From contig NC_135136.1 of NCBI RefSeq assembly GCF_051014445.1, positions 40,186,001 to 40,250,000 of the forward strand: 64,000 nucleotides of DNA, given 5' to 3'. Made by a program: the position numbers and the translations under genes. The stretch is from Colletes latitarsis (lineage: Eukaryota > Arthropoda > Insecta > Hymenoptera > Colletidae). The notes below the pieces were generated by a model. That model made no database searches, was not told where the DNA came from, and saw nothing but the letters and a program-made list of their open reading frames with translations. Every line of letters starts with the position of its first letter. The first letter of the stretch is position 1. Below are positions 23,123-35,900 of the stretch, one piece after another.

Positions 23123-26100
23123 CAATGTCGTCAAAATGGTCAGGCAAAGACACAGCGATTTTCAAGGGTTTTGGAGCATGAATACGGATTAGGTGGCACT
23201 GGGTAAGGCTATCTCGAATTAGAAATATTACCGTGCGGTCCACGGACTAATAAATGGGCAACATCTGGTGGCCAATTTCGCCACGTGCAGAGGTTGAAGC
23301 TGGATGCCAAGCGCGTCATTATTGCGGTACATTATGACAGAAGTGACGAACGACGGAGAAACATCACGGGTACCAAGATAAAAAGACTAATTACATTGTA
23401 ATGTAGCGTTTTCTGAAAGAAAGTGCCAATAAGAAGGACGCGAGAGGATTCATCATGCTGCCTAAAGGCAATGCGATGATCCGACAGAGCGTGGATCTCA
23501 ATAGACATCTTAGTTGCCGCTGACACATGAATGATCGCTCGTGTACCGTCGAGAAATTTTCTTGCGAATCTAAAGCTGAACAGATTGCAGACTCCAATTG
23601 TGTTTAAATGTCTTCGACATGATTCAAATTAGAAACATTTCAAATTCCATTATAAAAAAATGTCAAACACATTTTAATATATTTTATTCGCTCGAACAAA
23701 GGACGGTATCGTTTCTCTTCGACGTTCGTGCGTCCCACGCTGCTCGCAGACGCGTCTGAAGGAAGAAGCATGACGTATACATAGACTCGTTTGTTCCACC
23801 CCCGCCGAAAATTCTTGCCGTTTCTGCGACAACATAAAAATCCTTTCTCCGGTCGTCTCGAGGCGTTACGCGCGGGTGCACGCGCGCTTATTCGAGTGCA
23901 GCAGAGTCGAGAGAAATTAAAAAGCGGACGACAGAAGGGGGTAAGTTGAAGCAGCCTGGAGGGTCGCGTCTGTCGCGTGTGCTCATCCTTGCGAGCGAGG
24001 TCGGTTCGCGTACTCGTAAATCGCGGATAGGCGTCTCCTTTTGGCATTCATACGAGCCACGTACGGGGCGCGTTTAACGAAACCCCGAGTTAGGTTTGTC
24101 CTACCCTATTCAACCGGTGTCGCGAAACGTGACGTCGTTATTCCCAGGCTGGACGATTTGCGGGGTCGTCGCCTGGTCTAAGCGAAACTAAGAAGACCCT
24201 GAATGGCATCAAGTGGCCATTAAAGGATCGCCTTCTTGCCAGAAAGAACGAGTTCGACGCGAGCCAACTGTTTTTTCGGGGAACTCGTCTAATGGAATTA
24301 CGAGCAAAAGGTGTACGGATGCACCAACGGACCTGTATGGACCAAAGCTGTTGAAAGAAGTCGCCGGGAGCAGACACGGTGTCGCGGAGAATCAAAAAGA
24401 CGGCGAGAGGATATTGTACGGGGGAAGTTGGAGAACGGAGTTAGAGTCTAGAGACGTCTGAGACCAAGGACTCAGGTGTCTGTATCGTTAAGCTGTATTT
24501 TAATTGCATGCTAAGTCAGCTGCATTTTAACACCGGTCGAATCGAGTTTCGAGTCTGGCGGTACCTTCCACGCTCGTTGGTAAAGGGATTTACATAAGTT
24601 ACAACTCCGCCGTGGTCTCCCGTCTAGTCCTTCGGTTGCTTCGAATAGATCGACGAAAACACCTTTGGTACAAGCTTTCGCGAGCCATTCTTTTTTTTCC
24701 GGGATCAAACGTTTGAAAATTATGTTCATCTGGCTATTCATAGAAACGTATAACTGTTAGATCTGAAAGAAAAATTGCTTACTGATTATATTTTTTAATA
24801 ACCCATTGGAACGACGAGTTTTGATATATTTACGTATACATTGGGCAGATGATTAATAGGAATAGGAGAAGAAAAATATTTGAAACCACTACTATTTAGT
24901 TGGCAGTCGCAGAGAGTCGACAAATGCCTGAAGGAAACTATTATCGACGTCTGTGCACAGGCGACGAACGGCTACGAAAACGAAGCTAGTCGGGCGCGTC
25001 TTAACGTTCCAGCGATGGCTTCTCACAAATTACCCCTAAGCGGAGCTTAGCAATCTTTTCCTACAGAAAAGGCGCTGGGCTTTCTGGCCGTTGTTGCGAT
25101 TCAGTCTAGACGAACTTTTGTAATATCGAGATACAGTCGGCTCCCTTGTGGATTCAGACGAGGAACCAAGATCATTTCTTTTCCGCCAGAAACACACGCT
25201 TTCATCTCCGACCGGCTCCATCCGTGTGATGAAAAATAAAGGAAGAACGATTCGTTCGCGTTCCCAACGATCGTACGAATCAACGCGAAACGAAGTGATC
25301 CGGCGAGAAATATATTCCGCGGAAGCTACGATCATCTGAAAGCTTCCGAGTAAAAAGTACTCGAAAACTGGGTCCCGATGAGAAACGTTGACGATATTTT
25401 TCAAACGTAAATTATAGAATGTTTCTCGATCTTTTTTTGGCGCGTGGCCCAGATCCAAATATTATTTTTCTCTCTAGCCTCCTGTTAGCTGATCAAACTC
25501 ATACTTAATTTAAAATATACAGTCTTCGATAATCCCATGTCCATTTCGATAAACAACTCAAAACTAACCAGAAGGTATCGTGACTGAAACGTCCAATAAT
25601 TTTTAATTAAATGACGGATTTCTGCGGGCTTATTTCACAGAAGTACCTCTTGAAATTGATTGGAAAGTTTGCTGGAAATTGGCGGAAATTCTGTCGGAAT
25701 ACACTAGCCAATTCTATCGGGATGAAATAGGGCGTGGATAAAATATTTGTTTACGGTTTGTTTCTTTAGCAGTAAAGAAGATTACTCAGAAATTGCGTCC
25801 GATACAAAATTTCGTCGAGACCACGTTCCCCTTGCGTTTTGGTATCGATTCGAACCTGACGCGGAGTCACTTCTAGTAGTTCGAGCGTGTTTAAAGGCCG
25901 ACATGGCGCCAGCCTCGAAGTGTCATAAATAACATTTCCCACATTCTGAACATTCAGCAAGCTAACGCAGGTTCCTGGACTAACCTCCAAACTAACTAAC
26001 TTAATTAGGCCGGCACCGACCGGCCACTTAACTTCATCAGACCGCACTGTTGATCCGCACATTTCTACGCGAAACTTGGGAGTCAGTTTGCCTCATTGCT

Positions 26101-26348
26101 ACCCAGCACTTGACCGGACGTACTTTCTGTTCAGCCAGTTTGATCTTCGTCTTGGTCGGAGGGAGCAAAAAACGTTCCTAGTTTCCAAAACATCGGACAA
26201 GACTTCGTTTTGAGAAAATAGAACTAAAAGTTAATCTTGAATAAATTGTCCGTGACTCGACTTTCAACGAACAGTTCAAAACTCATTGAAAGGAGAACAA
26301 ATTTTAAAGAAAAATCGACAGGGATTAGGTGGACTTTTTCGACAAAAT
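23123..26348. other. Gene-free stretch
   Basis: No gene is supported. Frames such as 23640-24047 and 25036-25458 (135 and 140 codons, both minus) lack domains and overlap other frames. A GC-rich hairpin GGCCGG-CACCGA-CCGGCC lies at 26008-26025. The region 25480-25760 is AT-rich and featureless. Confidence 0.6.
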
Positions 26349-26444
26349 TAAAAAATTTATTTTTAGTTGCAGGAATCAATTAAAATCATTTTTAGTCAAC
26401 AGACATACCTCTGAAATCGTACCCACTTTCGAGAAAAAAAATTC
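26349..26444 (+). mobile_element. Repeat core module, copy A (no inverted arms)
   Basis: This segment shares TTTTTAGTTGCAGGAATCAAT, AATCATTTTTAGT, AGACATACCTCTGAAATC and TTTCGAGAAAAAAA in the same order with the centre of the 38033-38401 element and with 63741-63849. The inverted arms seen at 38 kb are absent here. It is therefore either a solo core, a degraded element, or a separate family captured by the 38 kb element. An apparent open frame across it (26329-26565) is a by-product. Confidence 0.7.
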
Positions 26445-29400
26445 TTTACCGAAAATATACATTGAATGTAAGGTTTGCTCGCATATCTCGTTTATGTTTT
26501 GGCGTAACGAGCACCGTCATTCGGATCCTCGACTACAGAGGATAAGCATAAAATTTACTTTTTAATTAGCAGGAAGAGGAGGCATCCGAATAAAGTATTC
26601 TGTCTCTTCCATTTTGAAAGAATGTTTAATCAAAGGTACGTTCAAACGGTGTCCCGCAATGTCGGCAAATAGGAACGTTTCGCCGCTGCAAAAGCTTGAA
26701 AACGGTTTCGCAAGATGAGCAGCTTCGTAATGTTTACTCGGACGAGAAAACGAGTTGTTTCGCCGTTACGCGGATGAGAAAAGGACGTAGAAAATCTTTT
26801 CATTTCCAACGAACATTATGCAGGAAAGCAAGCGAACGACACTGCTATATCGGAATACAATGATTTTACATAGGAATGGTATAGTTACGTCGTTTTCTTT
26901 GTGGCGTCTAGGAAATTCACAGGAAATACCGTCGGGATTATCTTTCGCGATGGAATCGTTTCTGCTACCAAAAAGAACCGTACCCGCGTTAAAGGATATT
27001 CTGCGGAATATCAAATTCAGCGAGAAGTCGAATTTCAGATACTTAAGTCTATTTTTTGCCACGCTCCACGAATATACTGAAAATCGACCGGGCTTGATCG
27101 ACACAAAATTAACGACATAAGTACAACGTTGCACCTGAAAAATTCAAATACGCTTTTTTTATTAATTACAAATTGTCGTAATTATTTTTTTACCACGCGA
27201 TCCATAAATCTACTCTTGAGGTCAAATTCTTTCTTTTAGATTATCAATACTTTTCTCTGAAAGAAGGCCTCGATTTTAAATAGCGGTCCGTACGTCTGAC
27301 CGTTCCGCGATAAAAATTTCCGTAAAAATCTATAACGCACAATCGACGCGATCGTGGGTTAACAAAAGCTAAAGACCGCGCCTGTGGAAACGATTCTCGA
27401 GAAGAAGTCGTGGCACGACGTATTGTCAGATAAGTCGTTGGAAATACGTTACTCTGTTCGAAGAAATACGGTCGGAAGCGGCCGCATACTCTTCATTTCC
27501 GGCGAATTCCGTGGCGAACGTCGATGCGCGATAGCGTCTCGTACGCCGACTCGAATTGGCCAAGAGAGCTTCTCCCACCCCCGTTTTCTTCTCTTTTTTT
27601 CGGCCAGGCACGTCAGAGCATGACAGCGATATCAGTTGATTGAATTCCATGGAACTCCTCGCTCGATGCCCATAAATTTCGCATTCTCATTCGGGGCTGT
27701 TGCTCGCGAGGGAGGAGTACCAGAGAGCTAGATAGTAGGGGGGATATGGAAATCGATCGGGTAGATACGTGAAAGGGAAAAGCGTGACGTGGGAAAGGAA
27801 ACATCGACAGGAGCCCTCAGGGTTCAACGAGATTCTCGATTCACGGCTCGTACGAGCCCTCCGAAGACATTTCTCATTCGTGAATCTATGATTTCTTTCA
27901 ATGACGGTGCCGATACCAGGAACCTACTCCAAAAATACCATCTCCGGATCGAATGCTCTCTTAACTGTATAGGATACGAAATGTTTTCGACCAACCCCCG
28001 ACGATATTAAAGCTGATGGAAGAATTTATTCGAAATGGAAACGATCCAAGTTGGAATTGTATTGGGGAAAAATACGAAAGACGAATGTATCCAGGAAAAT
28101 TGTTTTGGATTCTTGAAATGGAAAATCGAAGCAGGGAATCTTTTCTAAATTATCGTCGAAATTCCATCTGAACTCCTGCAAGAGTTTTAAATTTAAAAAG
28201 AGCAATATTTATCGGTTTGCATAACCCGAAACGACGGTTCAGAGTTCCGGTTCGCAACCCTTTCGACGGCCATTAACCGGGCGAACCCTCCTCCTTGACA
28301 TCGGACTAACTCGAAACTATCTCGCGAATAACAATCGAACGAGGTGAATGTTTGACGGTTTCCTGCGGGATTACGACATCCTGACGACGCGGCGGTCGCT
28401 CGTAAAAGCAGCAGATACGACGATTCGTTCGGTGTATACCGAAAGTGGGTGGACACAACGCAAGGGAGACGCAACCTGCTGCCCCGGAGCAGCTATGTAA
28501 AGCGTACGTGGCTCTTGGCAACGCGACTCGTTGAATTATCCGAGTTAGCAGAAATCGCCGGAAGCCCGGACAGACTTAAGGCATCGGCTAACTCGCTGCA
28601 TACTTGGGCAAACTCGTTCGTCTCGACGGCTTGGAATAATTAATAACAATGCCTTCCGGGCCAAGTAGCGCGTCTTTGCCCCGGTATCGCACACGCCTTC
28701 GAGTGGATGTGCAAGTTTTATGGTTTTCGAGAAATCTCCATGCTCGTCCGGATCCGGTGTCGCGTTAGGTAGGTTACGACACCCCTGGGGACTCGTATGA
28801 CGACAGAAGCGAACATCCTTTCAATACCAGAAGAAAGATGATTACTTCAGGATTCAGGATTCTTCTTTCACTGAAATGCAATAACGTGTCTTTGCTGACA
28901 TCTGACCTATTAGCTTTTAAAATATCGATGCGTTCGCGTATCGCGTACAAGATTATTCGGCTGACGGCGAACGCATTATAGATTTGGATCATAAATAGGA
29001 TCAGGAGTTGCATCAGCGTGTGCCACGAATGACTGATTGAGATCTAGAACCAGTTCCAGCCTGATCTACGACGTTCCGTGCAAGAACGGTCGAGGAATAA
29101 TGGGAAAGATTCTACAATACGATGTTGGTATCTCGCGATAGAATTACCCCGCCTCGAAGCCGTTGTAACACTTTCACGAGCGACTTTTTAATGCAACGAA
29201 TGATAGGAGAGGCACTAGACGCGATAATGTTAGACCTAACCGAGTCCTGACCCTGCGCATTGCGAGAAAGCAGGCTGCACAAGGCGAGAAAATGACCCAC
29301 GCGCGATTCAGCGTAAACGGCCCGAGCACGTGCAAGCACAATAATCCACGATCGTCGAGAAAATTAGCGCACTTTGGCTTTCACCACTTCGAACGGTCGT

Positions 29401-31572
29401 TTAACCAGCCGGATAAGCGGCCCAGTAAATAGATGTCCTATCAGATTATGTGTCACGGGAGCGTGACACGCGAACATGTTTTGAATTAACACGTTACAGG
29501 CTCAACAAACCGGGAGTCCGGTTGACTGGCATTGATCGAAAACTTGGATCGGAAAGATAAGAGAAGCACGCAGTACGGTTAACTCGTATTCTTACCAGAG
29601 ACACCCGACGTAAAACTCAAACATCCGACTGTTGCCGTTTACGTTTGTTAATTCACTGGTATTATGCAGTCGAGATTATCGGGCTGTTTTGACTTGCAAA
29701 CGGCTACAAAACCGTGTTCTTTAACACCCTCTCGACAAACATAGAATTTGATAAAAGTGCCGTCAAGAACCCGATACAAAGAGTAATCGAAATTTATAGA
29801 ATTTAACTCGAGCCGGAGTTGCTGGCCTCGTTTCTCTTTCTTTTTTTTTAGGCTTCGTATCGTGTCGCGATAAATAAATGTATCAGGTGTAAGTAGCAGC
29901 TAATACATCACTTCGCGTAATAATCCATCAAGCGTACAAAAAACGTGCGAGACAGGTTTACTGTCACGCGACTTACAGAAGCGTCGCGCCTGATGTTCGT
30001 GACGAGATTGTTCGCAATTTTGTGAATGAATTATGAAATAATTTATGGAAAAAAGACTGCATTATCTCCGGGATGCAAAATTCGCCGAGCAATTGGTGTC
30101 ATAGCAATTTCAACTTTCTTTAGTCTCGATAAAAAGTTCTACCGTCAGACATATGGTTCGCCGATGAGTTTCCCTGTGTCTCCAAAAAACCATTATGGAC
30201 GATGTAATGACACAACTACGTAATGACTGTGTTTATAAAACCTTCCATGTCTTTAATTCCGTATATCCAAGGATAAAATGTACCATGGAATTAGAATAAA
30301 TCTATTAAGTTCTTAGTGGCAAATACGTACACTGATTGATACCGCAAAGAAACGTGGTAAATTAGAATCCATATTTTTAAATCAACGTCCAAATTTAGTA
30401 CTTTCTAAAAAAGTATGTTTGAGAAGAGTCGTGGAGGGCTACGACGAGGGAATGATAAAATAAACAGGCAAATGTCCGCGAATGAAAAATAATATTGTAC
30501 GACGGTTCCATTGTTACGATCGTATAATGATTTGGACGCATGCATAATGCAATCTGCGTCGCAGAATCGTGCGATTTATCGAGGAACGTATTCATTAAAC
30601 AGAAAAACAGGCACAAGTGTCGCTCGACCTCGTTACGCCCGTGCAATTATGTTGGATCCTCTTGCATTCTTGAAAATGTAGGAAATTGAAGGAAGGAAGA
30701 GGACAGGGGGAGGGGTTGGGCACATCCATTAAATTCATCTTCGTCCCCGTAAAAAGGTCTTGTCTCCCTCGATACAATTCTCATCGAAGCGTGCAGCCGT
30801 TCGCAGTCACGGCCCGTTGAATTTCAAGTTTCAGTTCTAAAAGAAGAGAGGAAGTGACCTGTTTTTTATGCCGAATCGGACTTTCTCACGCAAACCCTTA
30901 ATTAATAATTCGCGAAAATGTAACGCGCGGAAATGCAAAGAGAAAAATAATGTTACTCCTGTACTAGGTAAAATTAAATTTAACCGCTTCGGTGGTTCCA
31001 TTTTGCAATGTTAATATGCCCAAATACTCCCCAAATTTTATAGTTGCTTTAACAACTCCTCCATCAAAGGTTGCTATTGCCTACATTGTATTATACAACG
31101 TTACTTCGATGGATCCATGGAATAATAAATATAAATATTTGTACAATATTCTTGGATGCCAGTTTTTACTGGTGACACGTTCAGAAACACAGGAGGAGCG
31201 GACCATGCGATCTTTCAACAGGGCGCTAGGGTTGAAATCGTACAGAGCGAGGGTAAGTGACCTTGAGCAGTCAATATTTTCTACCCCAAGTGGCGCTCTT
31301 CGTGTGTTGACTGCGCATCAATTATACTCGGTGGAAGGAACGTAGCAAGGTATTCGAGGCACACTCAAGTGGCACGGAATGCGATAACCCGAGGGTACAA
31401 ACCACCAAATGTGTTTCTCGCCACACAGTGACGCACAGACCCGCAACCACGTTGATATACGCAGGCTGTTAACGGGCCAAGGTGCAAGGAGCGTACACAA
31501 TTCGTACCTGGGATCTTGACTCCCCATATCCAAGCATGCTATTCCTTCCACTGTTTCTCCAACCTTACTATA
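26445..31572. other. Gene-free stretch
   Basis: No gene is supported. Frames reach 122 codons (26766-27134, minus) with no domain. A perfect hairpin lies at 29450-29469. A strong polypyrimidine acceptor ends at 29851 but the following 35 nt end in a weak donor, so I did not call an exon. Around 30690-30720 the plus strand is G-rich (GGGGGAGGGGTTGGG). A donor-like GAGG-GTAAGT lies at 31249-31258 without a good acceptor upstream. Confidence 0.6.
29450..29469. other. Perfect 8-bp hairpin
   Basis: GTGTCACG and CGTGACAC flank a four-base GGAG loop. The stem is perfect and GC-containing, but there is no T run and no recognisable RNA gene, so a role is not evident. Confidence 0.55.
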
Positions 31573-31775
31573 CAATAGAACCTCGATACTGCTGGAAAAG
31601 GGGGCTGAAATGTCCTGCAATGGTCGAGGCTCGTGCAATAATCGAGGTAACCAATCCAATGAAGGAACTCGAAAGTTATACCTCCATTATCCATAGTCGC
31701 TGTTACTTCCCCCAACTACCCCCTTCGCTAAGTGACCCTCCTCCTACAAGAGTTGCAACTATCGAGGTTCCATTC
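31573..31775. mobile_element. 203-bp TA-flanked element with pogo-like ends
   Basis: The left end CAATAGAACCTCGATA and the reverse complement of the right end, GAATGGAACCTCGATA, match at 14 of 16 positions. TA dinucleotides flank both ends (31571-31572 and 31776-31777), as expected for Tc1/mariner-superfamily insertions. CA.T.GAACCTCGAT resembles the ends of pogo or Tigger-type elements known in many animals. The interior has no transposase, so this would be a non-autonomous miniature element. A third GATT-type word (AATCGAGGTAACC) sits inside at about 31641-31653. It interrupts the 157-codon frame 31482-31955, which I do not accept as a gene. Confidence 0.5.
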
Positions 31776-32859
31776 TATTCCTCAATAGACAAAAGTTTTG
31801 CACAATTTGCTTTAGACATCCTCGCTACAACATATGTAGCACCCTTTCCCTTAATGTTTCGTTTGCCCTCGGGTCAGCATAATTGTGGAAACGCACATTT
31901 CGCAGGATGCAACGGTCGATGGTCGTCCTGTCGAAAGAATAATAGCCAAAGGTAAGCGCGGAGAGTCGCATAGCGGAGAAAACGGGGGCAGATGATAGGC
32001 CTCCTCTCGCCTGGCTCCTCTCGAGTTAAGTGGTTAGCTCGGGAAGCGGTTTCGATTAGCCAGCTCGTTGAACCCGTGGCTCGTCGAGCGACGCCGACGA
32101 TCGGCGTCGTGCAAGAGGCCCCGCGAGGATTCCGACCGGAGGATCCTTCTTTCTCCACCCTCCCCAGCCGCCCGACACTTTATATTGCGTTTGTCTGCTC
32201 GTGATCTATGACGGCGTGAATTCGTTCGATGGTGAAATTGGAGGCAATTGTTTCGTCGAGAGGACCGCGGGGATGATCGTCGCTTTATTCCTCGACGATT
32301 CGGTACGAGCTTCGATCGTTCTCTACCCTCCGCCTTGCTCTACGTTAAATTTTGTTACCTCAATACTTAGGCGATTGAAGGGACCACCGATGCAAATATT
32401 AATTATTATGCATCATGTAAAAGTTATACTATATCTGGAGCAGATTTTTCCCACCGACTATTATTGGATCCGCCACATTACTGTTTCAGTATCAGTACAA
32501 TATTAATGTATCTGTTCCTGAATCGATACAATATTAATATCCTGCGACTATGTCCATTCGATGTGATCATAAATTCATTTGCCCGAAGGGATAAAAATAA
32601 TTGATAATATTTATTTTCGATGTTCTTATACTTCTCAGGCGGAAGTAACGATTATTCGTGCAAAGTTTCGTATCGAAATCGACGCGCGATGGTTAACGAC
32701 GTTTCGACGTCAGCCCCCAAGCCTCCAAGACCACTACTTTCAATATGTCACAAGTTTGGAATTCCGGGTAAACTTGTTCCGGACGTTTGTCCCAAATCCA
32801 TCAAAGTATTAAAGCGTAATGTTTTCGTTCGACGTTAACCGCGTTCTCGTTTGTTTCAG
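31776..32859. other. Gene-free stretch with a donor-like site and a short duplication
   Basis: A consensus donor AAAG-GTAAGC lies at 31948-31957 downstream of two possible AG acceptors (31876-31877 and 31904-31905), giving a possible 46-74 nt exon. Its phase would run into a stop in the exon at 32860, so I list it only among the findings. A 31-bp tandem duplication is at 32481-32541. Confidence 0.5.
32481..32541 (+). repeat. 31-bp tandem duplication (two copies)
   Basis: The first copy, starting CTGTTTCAGTATCAG, is followed by CTGTTCCTGAATCGA. Both copies continue with TACAATATTAAT. The offset is 31 bp. The copies differ at several positions, so the event is not recent. Confidence 0.8.
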
Positions 32860-32948
32860 AACCCGGCGGGCTGTGACGAAGGAAAGCGCGACAAGAGGTG
32901 GAAATTCAAAGACGGGAAGCCGAGGAGGCAGGTGCAACGCTGTCGAGG
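32860..32948 (+). CDS. Candidate internal coding exon, unidentified protein
   Basis: A strong acceptor (GCGTTCTCGTTTGTTTCAG ending at 32859) and a strong donor (GAGG then GTGAGT at 32949-32954) bound 89 nt. In the first frame the exon encodes 29 residues starting NPAGCDEGKRDKRWKFKDGK, highly charged and with two cysteines, then runs into a TGA that lies only in the intron. Third-position GC is high in this frame, as in many insect exons. A second frame is also open; the third is closed. The dibasic KR and RR pairs would fit a secreted precursor or a basic DNA-contacting region, but I recognise no family. A nine-G run at 32989-32997, just inside the putative intron, could help splicing. The partner exons were not found. 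Confidence 0.3.
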
Positions 32949-35900
32949 GTGAGTGTGGCGTAGCGTGGATTTTAAGAATTTCAGACCCGGGGGGGGGAGA
33001 ACGGTATCCACCGAAGAAGGATGCCTAACAAACTCAAACGGAATTTCGCTTATGACATACTTTCCCGTCGAAAGAACGTGTTTGCCGACGGCTTACGCCC
33101 CCGCGTCTTCCGCGTCCGTCTTCGGTAAACACGTCCTCCAGAATCCGCCTATGCAGTTCCCCCGTTGCACCGTTCGCGGATGCACGACGGATGGTGCTTA
33201 ACCGATTTTACGAACGAATTCGCGACCGTTCCACGTGCATCGTAAACAACCTTGCCAGGCGAATTCGTGATGCGTTCAAAGGGTTACCGGGGTAGAAAAC
33301 ATCCTGTAGCCTCTGTTCGGCGCTGAATGGAACACAGACGTCGTATTGAATTCGAGGATTAGAACAGTCGGAAATGGTTTACATGTCGCTGCTCTTCTGT
33401 GAATCGAAAGACAGGAAGAAGCGAATGGAAACTGAAGTGGACAAACACTAGTGGCCGGTTCTGAGCCATGTATCGATCAGGAAGTATCGTTATAGGTGAC
33501 TAGTTTCTCTGATTATTACTGTATGAATTAATCGATAATTGTTTAAAAGATCATTGAGGACATACCGTTACAGTATGATGATATGCTTGGTACTCCAACG
33601 AAATTAATAGAGTGTACATCCGAACAAAGCTGCCGAAGTTACCGAAAGCGTTTCCAAGTTTTACGACGACGATACTCTCTCGGTCCTCGTCTGACGTTAG
33701 TCCGTTTAAAGAGAAGCGTATCTCGCATAGTGGCTAGAAACTCGAGGCACGTTCTAATCGCGAATCGAATCGGAAAATGAACAGCTAGGAGGCCGGTCCC
33801 GTGCACGGTCGGTCGTGCACGGCGCCAAGCTTGCAACGGAAGCGGTTCCTGAATCATTGAAATCAGGCAGTCAGGCAGGCAGAATGCGATCCGCTGCATC
33901 TGCGTCTATCCGCGGCGGAGGAGCGTTGAACGCGATACGAATGGTTCTCGTGTCGTCTTTATTCCGGTGGCTGGGTCGGTCGACAGGCTGTATCTCAGTC
34001 TCCGCATCTAATAATAAACGGGTCGAGCATTGTTGGAAAATGGGTCGGACGCTACGGCATCTGCCGATGTATCGAGCGTCTGTACGTGTGCATGCACGAT
34101 GCACAGCTACTTTCCTGCTGGCGCTGCCGCTTGCATAATGCCGCCCCCATCCTCGAGCTGTCCGAAGCCTGACACGTGGCAGGCCGAATGAATGCTCTCA
34201 GGAATCGGCACAGTTTCGAACTTGGAGCACTCGCCGAAGACGTCCTTCTCCGTGCCTTTCACAGACGCCCGGCGGACGTACTCGTTGGCGTCGCTTGGGG
34301 AAACGGAACGACGACGTTTCGAACGTTTCGATCAACCCCTGGCGAAAATTTCCTTTATCGGATACGGTTACAAGATAACTGGGAAATCGATCGAGGCTGT
34401 TGCGTCGCAAGGGTTTCGATCGGTTACAATTGGCTTTCTTTCTCATACCTTCATCCTTGGAATTTCACTGCACCCCTCCAGAGGAATCGGTTCTCTTCGA
34501 TAAATTTTCTCTAATTTAATTTCGTATGCAATTTTTTTAGAAGAAATTTTGCGATTCCCCGTTACGCTTTTATCGAACTTGAAATTGTCTCGACAGTTTC
34601 CAGTTCGTCCTCCGACGCTTATCAGTCTTCGAGCGGAATTACGTCGGCCATGACGATCGGTCGCCACTCGGTCTGAGCGTCGACGAACGAGAAAACGAGG
34701 CGAAGCTAACCGTTTCGCTCGAAACCCACAAATCCAACTGTCGCGTAGGCGACACGATAAATTTCCGCGAGGTGCGCGGCTAAAGATCGACCGGTTGCCC
34801 TGATAATATAGGTGCGAAGGACCGCAAATCCAACTCCGGGCGAAACTGGGGCGATAAATTCACGTTTGTCTGTCGTATAAGGGACAATCAGTCGCAGGAC
34901 ACGGTGAAATAGGACCGCGGAAAGCTCTTTCAGCCTTTGAGGCAGTTTAATAACTTTGGTATTCTCAATTACGGAGAAAGCAATGACCGGACTGACGCCT
35001 GGAACCCAACGCGAGAGACAAATGCCGGACGATAACTTTTCCGTGGTGTGTTTGGTCCGCCGGAAGTTCGCACGTTTCTGCTCATAGTTTATAGGATGTT
35101 TTGTAACGCAGGGTACTTACCTAGACAGAGGATATAAAAGCAATGAAAAGGGTTCGAATAAACATGAACCCTATTTAAACTCGTTCTAAATAATCGTAAT
35201 GGTCGTGAGTTTCGATCAGGGTTTATAGTTTCCGAAATAATAACCACGTGTTCTGTATCGTCCTGTAGAACGCCACGAAACTAAAGATCCGCCGCAAACT
35301 CCATTTGTTTGGTACTTTTCACAGTGGACCTATTTTTGGACCACAGAAAAGAACCGGCAGAAAAGTCACGACGATTCTCGCGAACCACACCTAGGGGAAC
35401 CCCCGAAAGTTCGAAGTAAGCGGCACATCTGTTACAAACTCTCGACCCGTTTCCTTGACTTAAATTTCGCCGGTGGAACGGTGGTAAGAATTTGAAACTC
35501 TGCCCAGTCTCGCGGACTCTGGCCTCGTTCGTCACCGCACGAGTTAGGTGGAATACCCAGTTGGTCAGAAGTCCAGGTGTCTCTGACCACGACCGGGAAT
35601 CACGACAGGCAAGAAAATTGCTTTTTGGTTCGCTTTCGAACTAACACCGACGTACAACTATAGACCGGAGGAACAGAGAGTCTAGTAAAAACGCGCCAAG
35701 GCACCGTGTCTCTAAATATATTTTAGAACTTACGGGCTGCATAATAATTATCAAAACGAATACCCTTATCTGATAGATATCAAAGAAATGTGTCTGTTTC
35801 AATGGATGACTACTCTCCGTTAATGAAGTTGAACAAAATTGTAACGATTTAAATAGTTGCCCGCGGATGCTGTTTCGTGTGCAACGACCAGATAATAAAT

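Noticed and set aside
26329..26565. Frame with a C-x2-C and later histidines resembling a zinc finger
   Set aside because: Half of the frame is the dispersed repeat core, the histidine spacing does not fit a standard finger, and no splice sites support it.
29830..29890. Strong acceptor followed by a 35-nt potential exon
   Set aside because: The downstream donor (CAG-GTGTAAG) is weak, so the pair is not convincing.
31482..31955. 157-codon plus-strand frame
   Set aside because: It is interrupted by the 203-bp TA-flanked element and has no domain; its openness is explained by composition.
35100..35122. Consensus minus-strand splice donor
   Set aside because: The ATG-led frame feeding it ends in a stop exactly at the exon end and no matching acceptor was seen.
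35149..35172. GGGTTCGAATAAACATGAACCC, like a tRNA B box and T arm
   Set aside because: No A box or acceptor stem at the right distance on either strand; only a weak local dyad.
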